From UBA1181 sp045600225 (GTDB lineage Bacteria; Bacteroidota; Bacteroidia; Bacteroidales; Paludibacteraceae), in NCBI GenBank assembly GCA_045600225.1, contig JAZRXL010000068.1, positions 13,142 to 77,141 of the forward strand: a stretch of 64,000 bases of DNA, in the 5' to 3' direction. Both the position numbers and the translations under genes were made by a program. This document shows positions 26,860 through 34,468 of this stretch, in pieces. The stretch's first letter is position 1; each line of letters opens with the position of its first letter. The notes beneath the pieces were generated by a model that was not told the origin of the DNA, did no database searches, and saw nothing but the letters and a program-made list of their open reading frames with translations.

Positions 26860-27687
26860 ATGAAATTTAAGAAAATCTATATAGAGATTACGAATGCGTG
26901 TAATTTCGCGTGTAGTTTCTGCTTTAAATCTAATCGAAAAAAAACATTCATATCGCCGAAAGATTTTTCGGCGATACTTTTTTCTATAAGGCCTTATACA
27001 GATTACATCTATTTGCATGTTTTGGGAGAACCTCTGCTTCATCCTGATCTGGATGAGTTGCTTTCTATGGCAGAAGAAAAAGGATTCCATGTAAATTTAA
27101 CGACCAATGGTTCTCTTTTGTTGAAGAGGAAGGAGATTTTGGTTCGTCATTCCATAAGACAATATAATGTCTCTTTGCACGATGCGGAAGAGAATCTTCC
27201 AAAAGAGCAATGGGAAACCTATTGGTTTGAGGTCGTGAATTTTGCCAAAGAATTCTCCGATAAAAGTTATTTCTCTTTTCGTTTGTGGAACCAAGGTTCT
27301 TCTTCGTCCGAACTATATAATGCTATGTGCATAGAGTTTCTTGAAAAATCCTTTGGCGTTAAGATATTAGAGCAAGGAAGGAATGTAAAACTGTCAGACC
27401 ATATTTTTTTACAGAGGTCCGGGCGTTTCTCTTGGCCAGGGGAGAAAGAGTTGGGTAGAGAAGAAAAGACATGTTACGCACTAAAAGATCATGTTGCTAT
27501 TTTGGTGGATGGAACTGTGGTGCCATGTTGTTTGGATGCCGATGGTAGTATGGCGTTGGGAAACATCCATGAGGATAGTTTGGAGAAGATTGTGAAAAGA
27601 GAGAGGGCGCTAAGGATTAAAGAGGGATTTCAAAGACATCAAGCAGTAGAACATGTTTGTAAGGATTGTGGTTTTATGTTGCCGTAA
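26860..27687 (+). CDS. Radical SAM/SPASM domain protein
   Basis: A 275-residue radical SAM enzyme. The CX3CX2C cluster motif is C14, C18 and C21 (NACNFACSFC), followed by a LHVLGEPLLHPD loop that takes the GGE role. The C-terminus holds a shortened SPASM/twitch region with CYALKDHVAILVDGTVVPCCLD and a final CKDCG pair, for one or two auxiliary Fe-S clusters. SPASM proteins modify peptides or act on small molecules; no precursor peptide gene was found nearby, and the neighbours are outer-membrane proteins. Substrate unknown. Confidence 0.86.
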   Translation: MKFKKIYIEITNACNFACSFCFKSNRKKTFISPKDFSAILFSIRPYTDYIYLHVLGEPLLHPDLDELLSMAEEKGFHVNLTTNGSLLLKRKEILVRHSIRQYNVSLHDAEENLPKEQWETYWFEVVNFAKEFSDKSYFSFRLWNQGSSSSELYNAMCIEFLEKSFGVKILEQGRNVKLSDHIFLQRSGRFSWPGEKELGREEKTCYALKDHVAILVDGTVVPCCLDADGSMALGNIHEDSLEKIVKRERALRIKEGFQRHQAVEHVCKDCGFMLP

Positions 27688-27693
27688 TTTATG

Positions 27694-27724
27694 TTGCATA
27701 ACACAAAATTGTTTTGTAATTTTG
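27694..27724 (+). promoter_or_regulatory. Promoter of the first tandem barrel gene
   Basis: TTG (27694-27696), 20 bases, then TAATTTTG (27717-27724), exact spacing for the phylum; the ATG is 28 bases further on. Confidence 0.65.
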
Positions 27725-27752
27725 CGGAAAATTTAAAATTAACGATTAGATC

Positions 27753-28385
27753 ATGAAAAAGATTTTAGTAGTTATTGCATCTGCACTTACATTTATGTGT
27801 GCTAATGCTTCTAATGTAGAGAAAATTCAGTTTGCTAACAAAGGAGATCTTTCTCTAGGTGCAATGGTTGGTTTGCCTGCAAATTGGCCAGACGCAAACA
27901 TGCCAATGGTTTCTATTGATGGAATGTGGGGATTGAAAGATGGTTTCATCAACACTAAGACTTTTGGACAAAATGGTGCTATTGATTTAGGTGCTTATGT
28001 TGGATTCTGCCAATTTGGATGGTCTGATGATTATGCTAAATGGAGCTTCTGGCACTTGCCAATCGTTGTTCGTTCTGGTTTCCACTGGGAGTTCGTTAAG
28101 AAATTGGATGTATATGCTGGTTTCCAAGGTGGTATTGCAATTGAGCATGGTATGAATAAGATCAAAATTGAAGGTGCAAACGACGATAGAGACGGTAAGG
28201 GCTATGTAGGTGGAATCTTTGGTATGTATATTGGTGCTAAATGGATGTTCACTAATGTCTTTGGTGTAAAACTTGAGTGGTCTGATGACTGGATTAACTG
28301 TCATCATGAGGGTAAAGCACATCACCCTCTAGGATGGGGCGATAACATGGCACCTGTCGCAGCTGGTGTGACATTTAATTTCTAA
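27753..28385 (+). CDS. Small outer-membrane protein, tandem paralogue 1
   Basis: A 210-residue exported protein: signal peptide 1-19, then a barrel-like domain of Gly/aromatic strands ending VAAGVTFNF. I do not recognise a named family. It is clearly homologous to the next gene: both have NV(E/D)xIQFANKG after the signal peptide, a shared SKTFGQNGA(I/V)DLG segment, a FVKKLDV(Y/F)AG strand and the same GVTFNF ending. Tandem duplication is the simplest reading. It has its own promoter and ends at a strong terminator. Confidence 0.7.
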   Translation: MKKILVVIASALTFMCANASNVEKIQFANKGDLSLGAMVGLPANWPDANMPMVSIDGMWGLKDGFINTKTFGQNGAIDLGAYVGFCQFGWSDDYAKWSFWHLPIVVRSGFHWEFVKKLDVYAGFQGGIAIEHGMNKIKIEGANDDRDGKGYVGGIFGMYIGAKWMFTNVFGVKLEWSDDWINCHHEGKAHHPLGWGDNMAPVAAGVTFNF

Positions 28386-28403
28386 TTTGATATAATATGT
28401 CAT

Positions 28404-28440
28404 AAAAAGTTCTCCCGATGCAAATTGGGAGAACTTTTTT
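28404..28440 (+). terminator. Terminator between the tandem paralogues
   Basis: AAAAAGTTCTCCC pairs with GGGAGAACTTTTT (13 pairs, ten-base loop) and the second arm runs into more Ts, separating the two paralogues into different transcripts. Confidence 0.88.
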
Positions 28441-28496
28441 CTTTTTTGGCACGATTTTGGTAGTATGAAAATGTGTGTAAAGTAAAAAGAAGAAAA

Positions 28497-29102
28497 ATGA
28501 AAAAGATTTTTTTATTAGCAGCGTCAATTGTTTTATTGATTAGCAATTCATTGGCAAGTAATGTAGATCACATTCAATTTGCCAATAAGGGTAAATTTGC
28601 CTTGGGATTAATGATGGGTACTCCAGGAATTCGTTCTACACATGAAAACAGAGCAAATATGCCTTCTGTTATGTTAGATTGCAACTGGGGAGTAGCAGAT
28701 GGATTCGTTAAGAGCAAAACATTTGGTCAGAATGGAGCGGTAGACTTGGGATTCTTGTATTCTTTTTGTCATTATCGTAAATGGGAGGAGAAACATTTAG
28801 GTTACTTGCAAAACACAGCTTTGTTCCGTGCTGCATTTCACTTTGAGTTTGTAAAGAAGTTGGATGTATTTGCAGGTTTGACAAGTGGTGTTAATATATA
28901 TACACCTGCAGGTAAGTGGTGGACTGATAAAGACAAGGAAGGTTGGGATCATGCAAAATATGCAGGAGGTATGTTTACAGGTGCTAAATGGTATTTTACA
29001 GATGTGTTTGGAGTAAAAACAGAGTTTCAATTTGACTGGGGCTCTCCTGGTTATGGAAACTTGCCAACTGCAGCAGTGGGTGTAACTTTTAATTTCAAAT
29101 AA
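28497..29102 (+). CDS. Small outer-membrane protein, tandem paralogue 2
   Basis: A 201-residue paralogue of the preceding gene, with a signal peptide (1-20, ending NSLAS) and the same barrel strands, but with a different central loop (HENRAN before MPSVMLD) and a shorter tail ending AVGVTFNFK. The ATG at 28497 gives a proper signal peptide; an in-frame GTG at 28473 adds eight basic residues and is unlikely. It is followed by its own terminator. Confidence 0.7.
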   Translation: MKKIFLLAASIVLLISNSLASNVDHIQFANKGKFALGLMMGTPGIRSTHENRANMPSVMLDCNWGVADGFVKSKTFGQNGAVDLGFLYSFCHYRKWEEKHLGYLQNTALFRAAFHFEFVKKLDVFAGLTSGVNIYTPAGKWWTDKDKEGWDHAKYAGGMFTGAKWYFTDVFGVKTEFQFDWGSPGYGNLPTAAVGVTFNFK

Positions 29103-29112
29103 ACAATAGTTA

Positions 29113-29149
29113 ACGGAGGAGAAGCGAAATGTTTTTCCTCCGTTTTTTG
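29113..29149 (+). terminator. Terminator after tandem paralogue 2
   Basis: AACGGAGGA (29113-29121) pairs with TCCTCCGTT (29137-29145), followed by Ts. Immediately downstream starts the inverted copy of the dispersed repeat. Confidence 0.85.
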
Positions 29150-29154
29150 TTTTC

Positions 29155-29230
29155 CTACCCCGTACATGTCTCTTCGTTCCATGTACAGGGTTACGAGTGT
29201 AGCGTCTTAACAGACGCTTGGTGTTAACTG
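29155..29230 (-). repeat. Dispersed repeat, copy B (inverted)
   Basis: Inverted counterpart of the 19621-19696 element. The 27-base identical core is at 29165-29191. This copy has a perfect 7-base hairpin, AGCGTCT/AGACGCT around TAAC, which is degraded in copy A. It sits just after a terminator, as does copy A. No preserved ORF. Confidence 0.7.
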
Positions 29231-29358
29231 CAACTATTAGGTTGTTTTTAGAAATTTGGTGAATATCGTGACTTTATGAGGGATAAAAGTATATAAATGC
29301 TTTTTTAGTTCAAGACCAAACCATCCACAAACGACGATTACACTTTTTAGTCGCACTT

Positions 29359-29390
29359 TTTGTTGATTGCTTACAGTTTTTGTACTTTTG
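29359..29390 (+). promoter_or_regulatory. Promoter upstream of the CotH-like gene
   Basis: TTTG (29359-29362), 20 bases, TACTTTTG (29383-29390). It would produce a leader of about 180 bases before the CotH-like ATG at 29578. Confidence 0.6.
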
Positions 29391-29393
29391 TAA

Positions 29394-29575
29394 AAAAATA
29401 ATGTTCTTATAGAGAGGAAAGACATCGAGGTGAAGGCGAAGGAAAACTTGCAAGCAAAGAGTCTGAAAGCCTTCATTGTCAAGAACCCGCAACTGCATGG
29501 CATCCGAACCTCCATGTCTCCCTATTGCGAACAAGATTGGCTCACCAATGTGCCACTGTATGGAATAAATTGAGA
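29394..29575 (+). other. Leader or relic ORF before the CotH-like gene
   Basis: An open frame of about 59 codons with no ATG at its beginning runs from 29394 and ends with TGA at 29572-29574, three bases before the CotH-like start. Its composition is more GC-rich than its surroundings (C-rich: CCGCAACTGC, CATCCGAACC). The frame contains KNPQLHG and TNVPLYG. A second frame and the complementary strand are open too, so coding is uncertain. It could be a remnant of a lost gene, part of a repeated element, or an untranslated leader. I do not recognise it. Confidence 0.3.
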
Positions 29576-29577
29576 AT

Positions 29578-30825
29578 ATGAGAATGAGAATATTGTTTCT
29601 TGAGGGGGTGTTTTTTGTTCGATGGATGGTTTTCTTGCTTGGTATGACCTTTATGTGCTCGTGTGAGAAATCTTGGTATATAGAGGAGGAGATTGAAGAG
29701 GTCGAAAAGATAGAAGATTATTTGCTTACAGGATTGCCTGTGGTATATATTACAACTTCAAATCCTGTTGAGTCAAAGGATATGTATGAAAAAGCGGTTG
29801 TTTCGATTAAAAGCAGTGAGAATTATATTTTAGAGGAATCTTCCGCATATATTAGAGGACGAGGAAATGCGACATGGACTTACCCGAAGAAACCCTATAA
29901 GATAGAATTCGACGAGAGAGTGGAGATCTTTGGATTTCCTGCAGACAAGGAGTATGCACTTTTGTCTAATTATACAGATAAATCATTGACTCGTTGTGCC
30001 ATAGGATTTAGGGTGGCAGAAATTTTAGGGATGGATTGGACTCCTAGAAATGTATATGTTGAGGTTGTTTTGAATGGTAAACATTTAGGGAATTATCAAT
30101 TAGTGGAATCGGTAAAGAAAAGTCCCACCCGTGTCAATATTGATGATGCAGGGTTTATTTTGGAGTATTCTCACTATGACCATGAGGAGTTTGACATAGA
30201 GTCCAAAATCTTGTCTGGTTTTGTATGGCATTTTAAATATCCGAAAAGGCCGAATGCAATGACGATTGAAAAAGTTCGTAAGATTATCGAACCATTTGAA
30301 GAAGCATGTAAGTTAGGCAGATGGTTGCATGTTAACAGTATGATTAATGAACAGACTTTTGTAAAATGGTATTATGCAAGATTATTGCTTAACAATTTAG
30401 ATACCAATTATTATGTATATTGTAATTCGGATGGGAAACTCAGTTTAGGACCTGTGTGGGATTTTGAATGGAGTATCGGTACAGGAATTCCTTTGGAAGA
30501 GAGACCTATGGATCCAAGAACGACTAGTGAATTCTTTTGTTTTAATATTCAACGCAATTCGGTGTTTCGGTCTGAGGTTAAGAAGATCCATGAGCAATAT
30601 TCGGAAGTGTTGAGATCTCAAATTCTTGTATATTATGATTGGTTAGGAGCGTATTTGAAGTCTTCTGCAGACGTGAATTTTCAATTGTGGCCTATTTTAA
30701 ATCAAACTGTACCTGGAAGTGTTGGAGCCTTGCCTCTAGGATCTTGGCGGGCTGAGATGGATTGCGATATCTCTTTCTTTAAAGGTAGAATGGACTATTT
30801 GGATTCTTTGATATCTGGATGGTAG
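29578..30825 (+). CDS. CotH kinase-like lipoprotein
   Basis: A 415-residue probable lipoprotein: a hydrophobic N-terminus with a lipobox-like FMCSC, then a CotH domain. Recognisable segments are YIRGRGNATW-x-YPKKPYKIEF, the LLSNYTDKSLTR block that holds the catalytic-loop equivalents, GNYQLVE and LGPVWDFEWSIG, whose aspartate binds metal in CotH-type protein kinases. Secreted CotH proteins are common in Bacteroidetes but their substrates are not known. It stands alone between promoters, without a typical partner. Confidence 0.84.
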   Translation: MRMRILFLEGVFFVRWMVFLLGMTFMCSCEKSWYIEEEIEEVEKIEDYLLTGLPVVYITTSNPVESKDMYEKAVVSIKSSENYILEESSAYIRGRGNATWTYPKKPYKIEFDERVEIFGFPADKEYALLSNYTDKSLTRCAIGFRVAEILGMDWTPRNVYVEVVLNGKHLGNYQLVESVKKSPTRVNIDDAGFILEYSHYDHEEFDIESKILSGFVWHFKYPKRPNAMTIEKVRKIIEPFEEACKLGRWLHVNSMINEQTFVKWYYARLLLNNLDTNYYVYCNSDGKLSLGPVWDFEWSIGTGIPLEERPMDPRTTSEFFCFNIQRNSVFRSEVKKIHEQYSEVLRSQILVYYDWLGAYLKSSADVNFQLWPILNQTVPGSVGALPLGSWRAEMDCDISFFKGRMDYLDSLISGW

Positions 30826-30879
30826 GATTTTTATATTTAGCTTTGTTGCAAGAAAAAAGCATAAGCATATAGTACTCAA

Positions 30880-30909
30880 TTTGTATGTAAAAAAAAATCT
30901 TTATTTTTG
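30880..30909 (+). promoter_or_regulatory. Promoter of the Lys/Ala-rich barrel gene
   Basis: TTTG (30880-30883), 18 bases, TATTTTTG (30902-30909). An in-frame TTG codon at 30881 lies in the -33 element, so translation must begin at the downstream ATG (30932). Confidence 0.6.
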
Positions 30910-30931
30910 CTTACGAAAAAATAGAGAGAAT

Positions 30932-31609
30932 ATGAGTCTAAGATATTTTATAGTTGCATTGTTTATGACAACAATTGGTTTGGTCGTTCAAGCGGCTCCT
31001 GCTGCAAAACCAGCACCTAAACCCGTAGCAAAAACAACAGCCACAACCAATACGAATAAAGCGGCTCCTGCACAACAAACAAAAGGAGCTACAACGCAGG
31101 CTAGCGCATCCAACAAGGCAAAAACAGAAGTAAAGAAACCTCAAGAACCTATGGAAAAAGGTTACAGAGGAATGGCGGATATGGGCTTCTCATTAGGTAT
31201 CGGAGGAGGAAAGGGCTTTAACCGGTTTGGTTTCTCTACTACTCACGGATATCAGGTGGTTCCAAAATACTTGTTTCTCGGAGGAGGGTTGGCTGTTGAC
31301 TATTATTCGGATGGAAGTGGAGCAGCAGTCCCATTGTATTTCGACATGAGAGTGAATTTTCCTGCAAAAGTGTCTCCGTTTATTGATGCAAGAGCAGGTG
31401 GATCTCCTATGATCATAAAGGGCGTCTATTTATCTCCCTCTTTTGGTATCAGAATACCTGTAAAGCAAACAAAATATGGTTTCGCGTTAATGGCAGGCTA
31501 TACCTTTCAAACAGGAAAGTTTAGATATTTCAAGAATATAGAAGAGATTGTAATCGAGGATAAACACAAGATGGGAGGAGTCCATTTTAAGTTTGGATTC
31601 GAATGGTAA
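30932..31609 (+). CDS. Outer-membrane protein with Ala/Pro/Lys-rich linker
   Basis: A 225-residue exported protein. Signal peptide 1-20 (ending VVQAAPA) is followed by a low-complexity linker of about 55 residues made of Ala, Pro, Lys, Thr and Gln, then a compact beta-barrel from GYRGMADMGFSLGIGGGKGF to a final HFKFGFEW. The linker resembles peptidoglycan- or envelope-spanning tethers. The barrel is like small PF13568 or OmpW-type porin-like domains; no function can be given. An M23 lipoprotein gene follows 17 bases downstream, probably in the same transcript. Confidence 0.7.
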   Translation: MSLRYFIVALFMTTIGLVVQAAPAAKPAPKPVAKTTATTNTNKAAPAQQTKGATTQASASNKAKTEVKKPQEPMEKGYRGMADMGFSLGIGGGKGFNRFGFSTTHGYQVVPKYLFLGGGLAVDYYSDGSGAAVPLYFDMRVNFPAKVSPFIDARAGGSPMIIKGVYLSPSFGIRIPVKQTKYGFALMAGYTFQTGKFRYFKNIEEIVIEDKHKMGGVHFKFGFEW

Positions 31610-31626
31610 TTTAATGTGGATCAATA

Positions 31627-32880
31627 ATGAAAAAGTACGTTAAGTTACTATTGTATCTAGTCTCTTCGTTTGTCGTTCTATTCTCTTGTAGTAATAATAA
31701 TGAGGCTCCTAAAGAGGAAGTCTCTGTTCAGTGTGAAGAGGATTCGATGAATCAACAGGTGGAGCAGATCGAACCTGTTTTAAGAGACTCCTTCTTGTGC
31801 CTGGATGTTCACGACTATGATGTTATTCATGATAAATTCCCAAACAAAAAACATTTGGGTGCTGTTTTGATAAATTACGGAGTAACACCATCGCAAGTTA
31901 ATCAGATAGCCTCGGTTTCCAAATCTGTTTTTGATGTTCGTAAGATTAGAGGAGGCAATTCGATTCATATTGTACAAACAAGGGACTCTATGCCTGTTCC
32001 TGTTTATTTTGTGTATGAGAAGAATGCTGCCGAGTATGTTGTGTATTCATTAAAGGACTCGATAACTGCACAATTGTATCAAAAGGATCTTGTCAGAAGA
32101 GAGAGGGTTGTGTCGGGAGAAATAGAGACCTCTTTATGGAACTCTATTGTAGGACAAGGAGTACCTTTTGACCTAGCATTGCAATTGTCGAATATATATG
32201 CATGGAACATTGATTTCTTTGGACTACAAAAAGGAGACAAGTACGTGGCTCGTTATGTAGAGGTTTTATGCGACTCCTCTTTTGTTAAGATTGATACGGT
32301 AAAAGTCGCTTTGTTTACGCATTGTGGAACAGATTTCTATGCGATACCTTTTGAACAAGAAGGTCGTGAGGATTACTACGATTATGATGGGAATAGTTTA
32401 CGAAAGGCCTTTTTGAAAGCGCCTCTTAGTTATTCGCGTATAAGTTCGCATTTTACACATAGTCGTTTCCACCCAGTGTTGAAGTATTACAGACCTCATC
32501 ACGGGGTTGATTATGCGGCACCGAAAGGAACGCCTGTTTCTACTATTGGAGATGGTAAGGTTATCTTCAAGGGTTGGACTGGCGGAGGTGGAAACACTGT
32601 TAAAATTCAACACAATGGAACATATACAACGTCTTATATGCACTTGTCGAAATTTGGAAAAATCTCGGTGGGGAAGATGGTTAAGCAAGGGGAAGTGATA
32701 GGTTTTGTTGGAAGCACCGGTGTCTCTACGGGTCCTCATTTGGATTTTAGAGTCTATGAGAATGGTTCTCCAATCGATCCGTTGAAACTGAAATCGCCTC
32801 CAGTAGAGCCTATTGCAGATACTAATAGAGTTTGTTTTGAGGAGGTTAGAGATTCTATGGTAAAATTATTGAAGAAATGA
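31627..32880 (+). CDS. M23 family peptidase-like lipoprotein
   Basis: A 417-residue lipoprotein (lipobox Cys at 21 in VLFSC) with an OapA/MepM-like N-terminal half and a C-terminal M23 domain. The first metal motif HHGVD and the middle loop YMHLSKF are intact, but the final motif reads GPHLDFRV: the second histidine of the usual HLH is aspartate. I recall the same HLD form in other Bacteroidetes M23 proteins, so it may be an alternate ligand rather than loss of activity. It would act in the periplasm on cross-links or as an amidase activator. Preceded closely by a barrel gene. Confidence 0.85.
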   Translation: MKKYVKLLLYLVSSFVVLFSCSNNNEAPKEEVSVQCEEDSMNQQVEQIEPVLRDSFLCLDVHDYDVIHDKFPNKKHLGAVLINYGVTPSQVNQIASVSKSVFDVRKIRGGNSIHIVQTRDSMPVPVYFVYEKNAAEYVVYSLKDSITAQLYQKDLVRRERVVSGEIETSLWNSIVGQGVPFDLALQLSNIYAWNIDFFGLQKGDKYVARYVEVLCDSSFVKIDTVKVALFTHCGTDFYAIPFEQEGREDYYDYDGNSLRKAFLKAPLSYSRISSHFTHSRFHPVLKYYRPHHGVDYAAPKGTPVSTIGDGKVIFKGWTGGGGNTVKIQHNGTYTTSYMHLSKFGKISVGKMVKQGEVIGFVGSTGVSTGPHLDFRVYENGSPIDPLKLKSPPVEPIADTNRVCFEEVRDSMVKLLKK

Positions 32881-32903
32881 GAAGCGAATTGCAAAATAAA
32901 TTG

Positions 32904-32911
32904 TAATTTTG
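32904..32911 (+). promoter_or_regulatory. -7 box ahead of the metK leader
   Basis: TAATTTTG; transcription would begin a few bases after it, just at the 5' end of the predicted SAM-II aptamer. No well-spaced -33 element was found. Confidence 0.45.
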
Positions 32912-32924
32912 CAAACGATAAAAT

Positions 32925-32975
32925 TGTGGATAGATTTGACTGCTTGCAACCACACAAAAACAATGCTAAAACGAT
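32925..32975 (+). ncRNA. Probable SAM-II riboswitch of metK
   Basis: The 5-base P1 stem is TGTGG (32925-32929) with CCACA (32950-32954). Its loop carries GATTTG (32933-32938) and GCTTGCAA (32942-32949), and the 3' part has CAATGCTAAAA (32961-32971). From memory, the SAM-II consensus has GAUUUg, (C)UUGCA and GCUAAA in this order and spacing; the pseudoknot could form between GCTTG and CAA-T-GC with one bulged base. It lies 88 bases before metK, whose product makes SAM, a fitting target. Not tested against a covariance model. Alternatively an accidental match. Confidence 0.6.
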
Positions 32976-33062
32976 TCATCGTTCATTTTATGCGAGTTTT
33001 GTGCCTTTATTTGTAAGAAGTCTTATTCACTTATGTTGAATAGATTTTAATAAATTAAGGAA

Positions 33063-34340
33063 ATGAGTTATTTTTTTTCATCCGAGTCTGTTTCGGAAGG
33101 TCATCCTGATAAGGTGGCAGATCAAATTTCAGATGCTATTTTGGATAATATCTTAGCACAAGATGCAAATTCCAAGGTGGCGTGTGAGACTTTGGTGACT
33201 ACAGGTCAGGTTATCATTGCTGGTGAGATTAAGACATCGGCGTTGATTAATGAGCAAGATATTGCCAGAGAGGTAATCAAGAAGATTGGTTATACCAAGA
33301 GCGATTATAAGTTTGATAGTGAATCTTGTGGTATCCTAAATGCTTTGCATGGACAGTCTCCTGATATCAACAGAGGAGTTGAGAGGGAAGATCCATACAA
33401 TCAGGGAGCTGGAGACCAGGGTATGATGTTCGGTTATGCTTGTAATGAGACCGAGAGTTTGATGCCTATCGCATTAGATATGTCCCACGTCTTATTGATA
33501 GAGTTGGCTGCCATTCGTAAAGAGGGTAAGGAGATGACCTATTTGCGTCCTGATTCAAAATCACAGGTTACAATCGAATATGGAGACGACAATAAGCCAA
33601 AGCGTGTTGATACAATTGTTATTTCTACTCAGCATGATGAGTTTATTGTAAATCCATCCAATCAGTTGAAGGCAGATGAGGAGATGGTAGAGAAGATCCG
33701 TCAGGATGTTCAAAACATTCTATTGCCTCGTGTTTTAAGCAAACATCCTCAATACAAGGAGTTGTTCAAAGGCGATTATAAGCTATTGGTTAATCCTACA
33801 GGTAAGTTTGTCATTGGAGGTCCTTATGGAGACACAGGATTGACAGGAAGAAAGATTATTGTAGATACATACGGAGGTAAGGGTGCTCATGGAGGAGGGG
33901 CATTCTCTGGTAAAGACCCTTCAAAGGTAGACCGTTCTGCTGCGTATGCTGCTCGCCATTTGGCTAAGAATATTGTTGCGGCAGGTTTGGCAGACGAAGT
34001 GTTGGTTCAGGTTGCGTATGCTATTGGTGTGGCAGAACCGATGAACTTGTTCATTAATACTTATGGAACATCAAAGGTGAAACTTTCTGATGGCGAGATG
34101 GCAAAGAAGATTTCGGAAAGCAAGATATTTGATATGCGACCTAAGGCTATCGAAGACAGATTGAAGTTACGTAATCCGATTTATGAAGAGACTGCCGCTT
34201 ATGGTCATATGGGGCGCAAACCAAAGTTGGTTACAAAACAATTCTCAGACCGTTATGGAAAGGTATTCTCAAGAGAAGTAGAATTGTTTACTTGGGAAAA
34301 GACGGATTGTGTAGAAAGTCTTCAAAATCTTTTCAAATAA
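33063..34340 (+). CDS. metK: S-adenosylmethionine synthetase
   Basis: A 425-residue enzyme that makes S-adenosylmethionine from methionine and ATP, active as a dimer or tetramer. The N-terminus FFSSESVSEGHPDKVADQISDA is the classic MetK opening with the ATP-binding His and Asp; GAGDQGMMFGYA (methionine/pyrophosphate loop) and GGKGAHGGGAFSGKDPSKVDRSAAYAAR (P-loop) follow. The length is about 35-40 residues longer than E. coli MetK, with a 10-residue insertion around 180-200 typical of Bacteroidetes. Start ATG at 33063. Probably controlled by the upstream SAM-II-like leader; followed by a terminator. Confidence 0.97.
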   Translation: MSYFFSSESVSEGHPDKVADQISDAILDNILAQDANSKVACETLVTTGQVIIAGEIKTSALINEQDIAREVIKKIGYTKSDYKFDSESCGILNALHGQSPDINRGVEREDPYNQGAGDQGMMFGYACNETESLMPIALDMSHVLLIELAAIRKEGKEMTYLRPDSKSQVTIEYGDDNKPKRVDTIVISTQHDEFIVNPSNQLKADEEMVEKIRQDVQNILLPRVLSKHPQYKELFKGDYKLLVNPTGKFVIGGPYGDTGLTGRKIIVDTYGGKGAHGGGAFSGKDPSKVDRSAAYAARHLAKNIVAAGLADEVLVQVAYAIGVAEPMNLFINTYGTSKVKLSDGEMAKKISESKIFDMRPKAIEDRLKLRNPIYEETAAYGHMGRKPKLVTKQFSDRYGKVFSREVELFTWEKTDCVESLQNLFK

Positions 34341-34363
34341 TACAGGAAAGAATCGAATAAATT

Positions 34364-34402
34364 GAAAGGTCGGAGTTCGTACAAGATTCCGACCTTTCTT
34401 TG
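34364..34402 (+). terminator. metK terminator
   Basis: GAAAGGTCGGA (34364-34374) pairs with TCCGACCTTTC (34388-34398), followed by TTTG. Confidence 0.85.
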
Positions 34403-34468
34403 TTAAGAATAGGGGTTTATTCGTTGAATTTTATATAAATTTGCAGAAGAATAGAAAAATATAGAATT

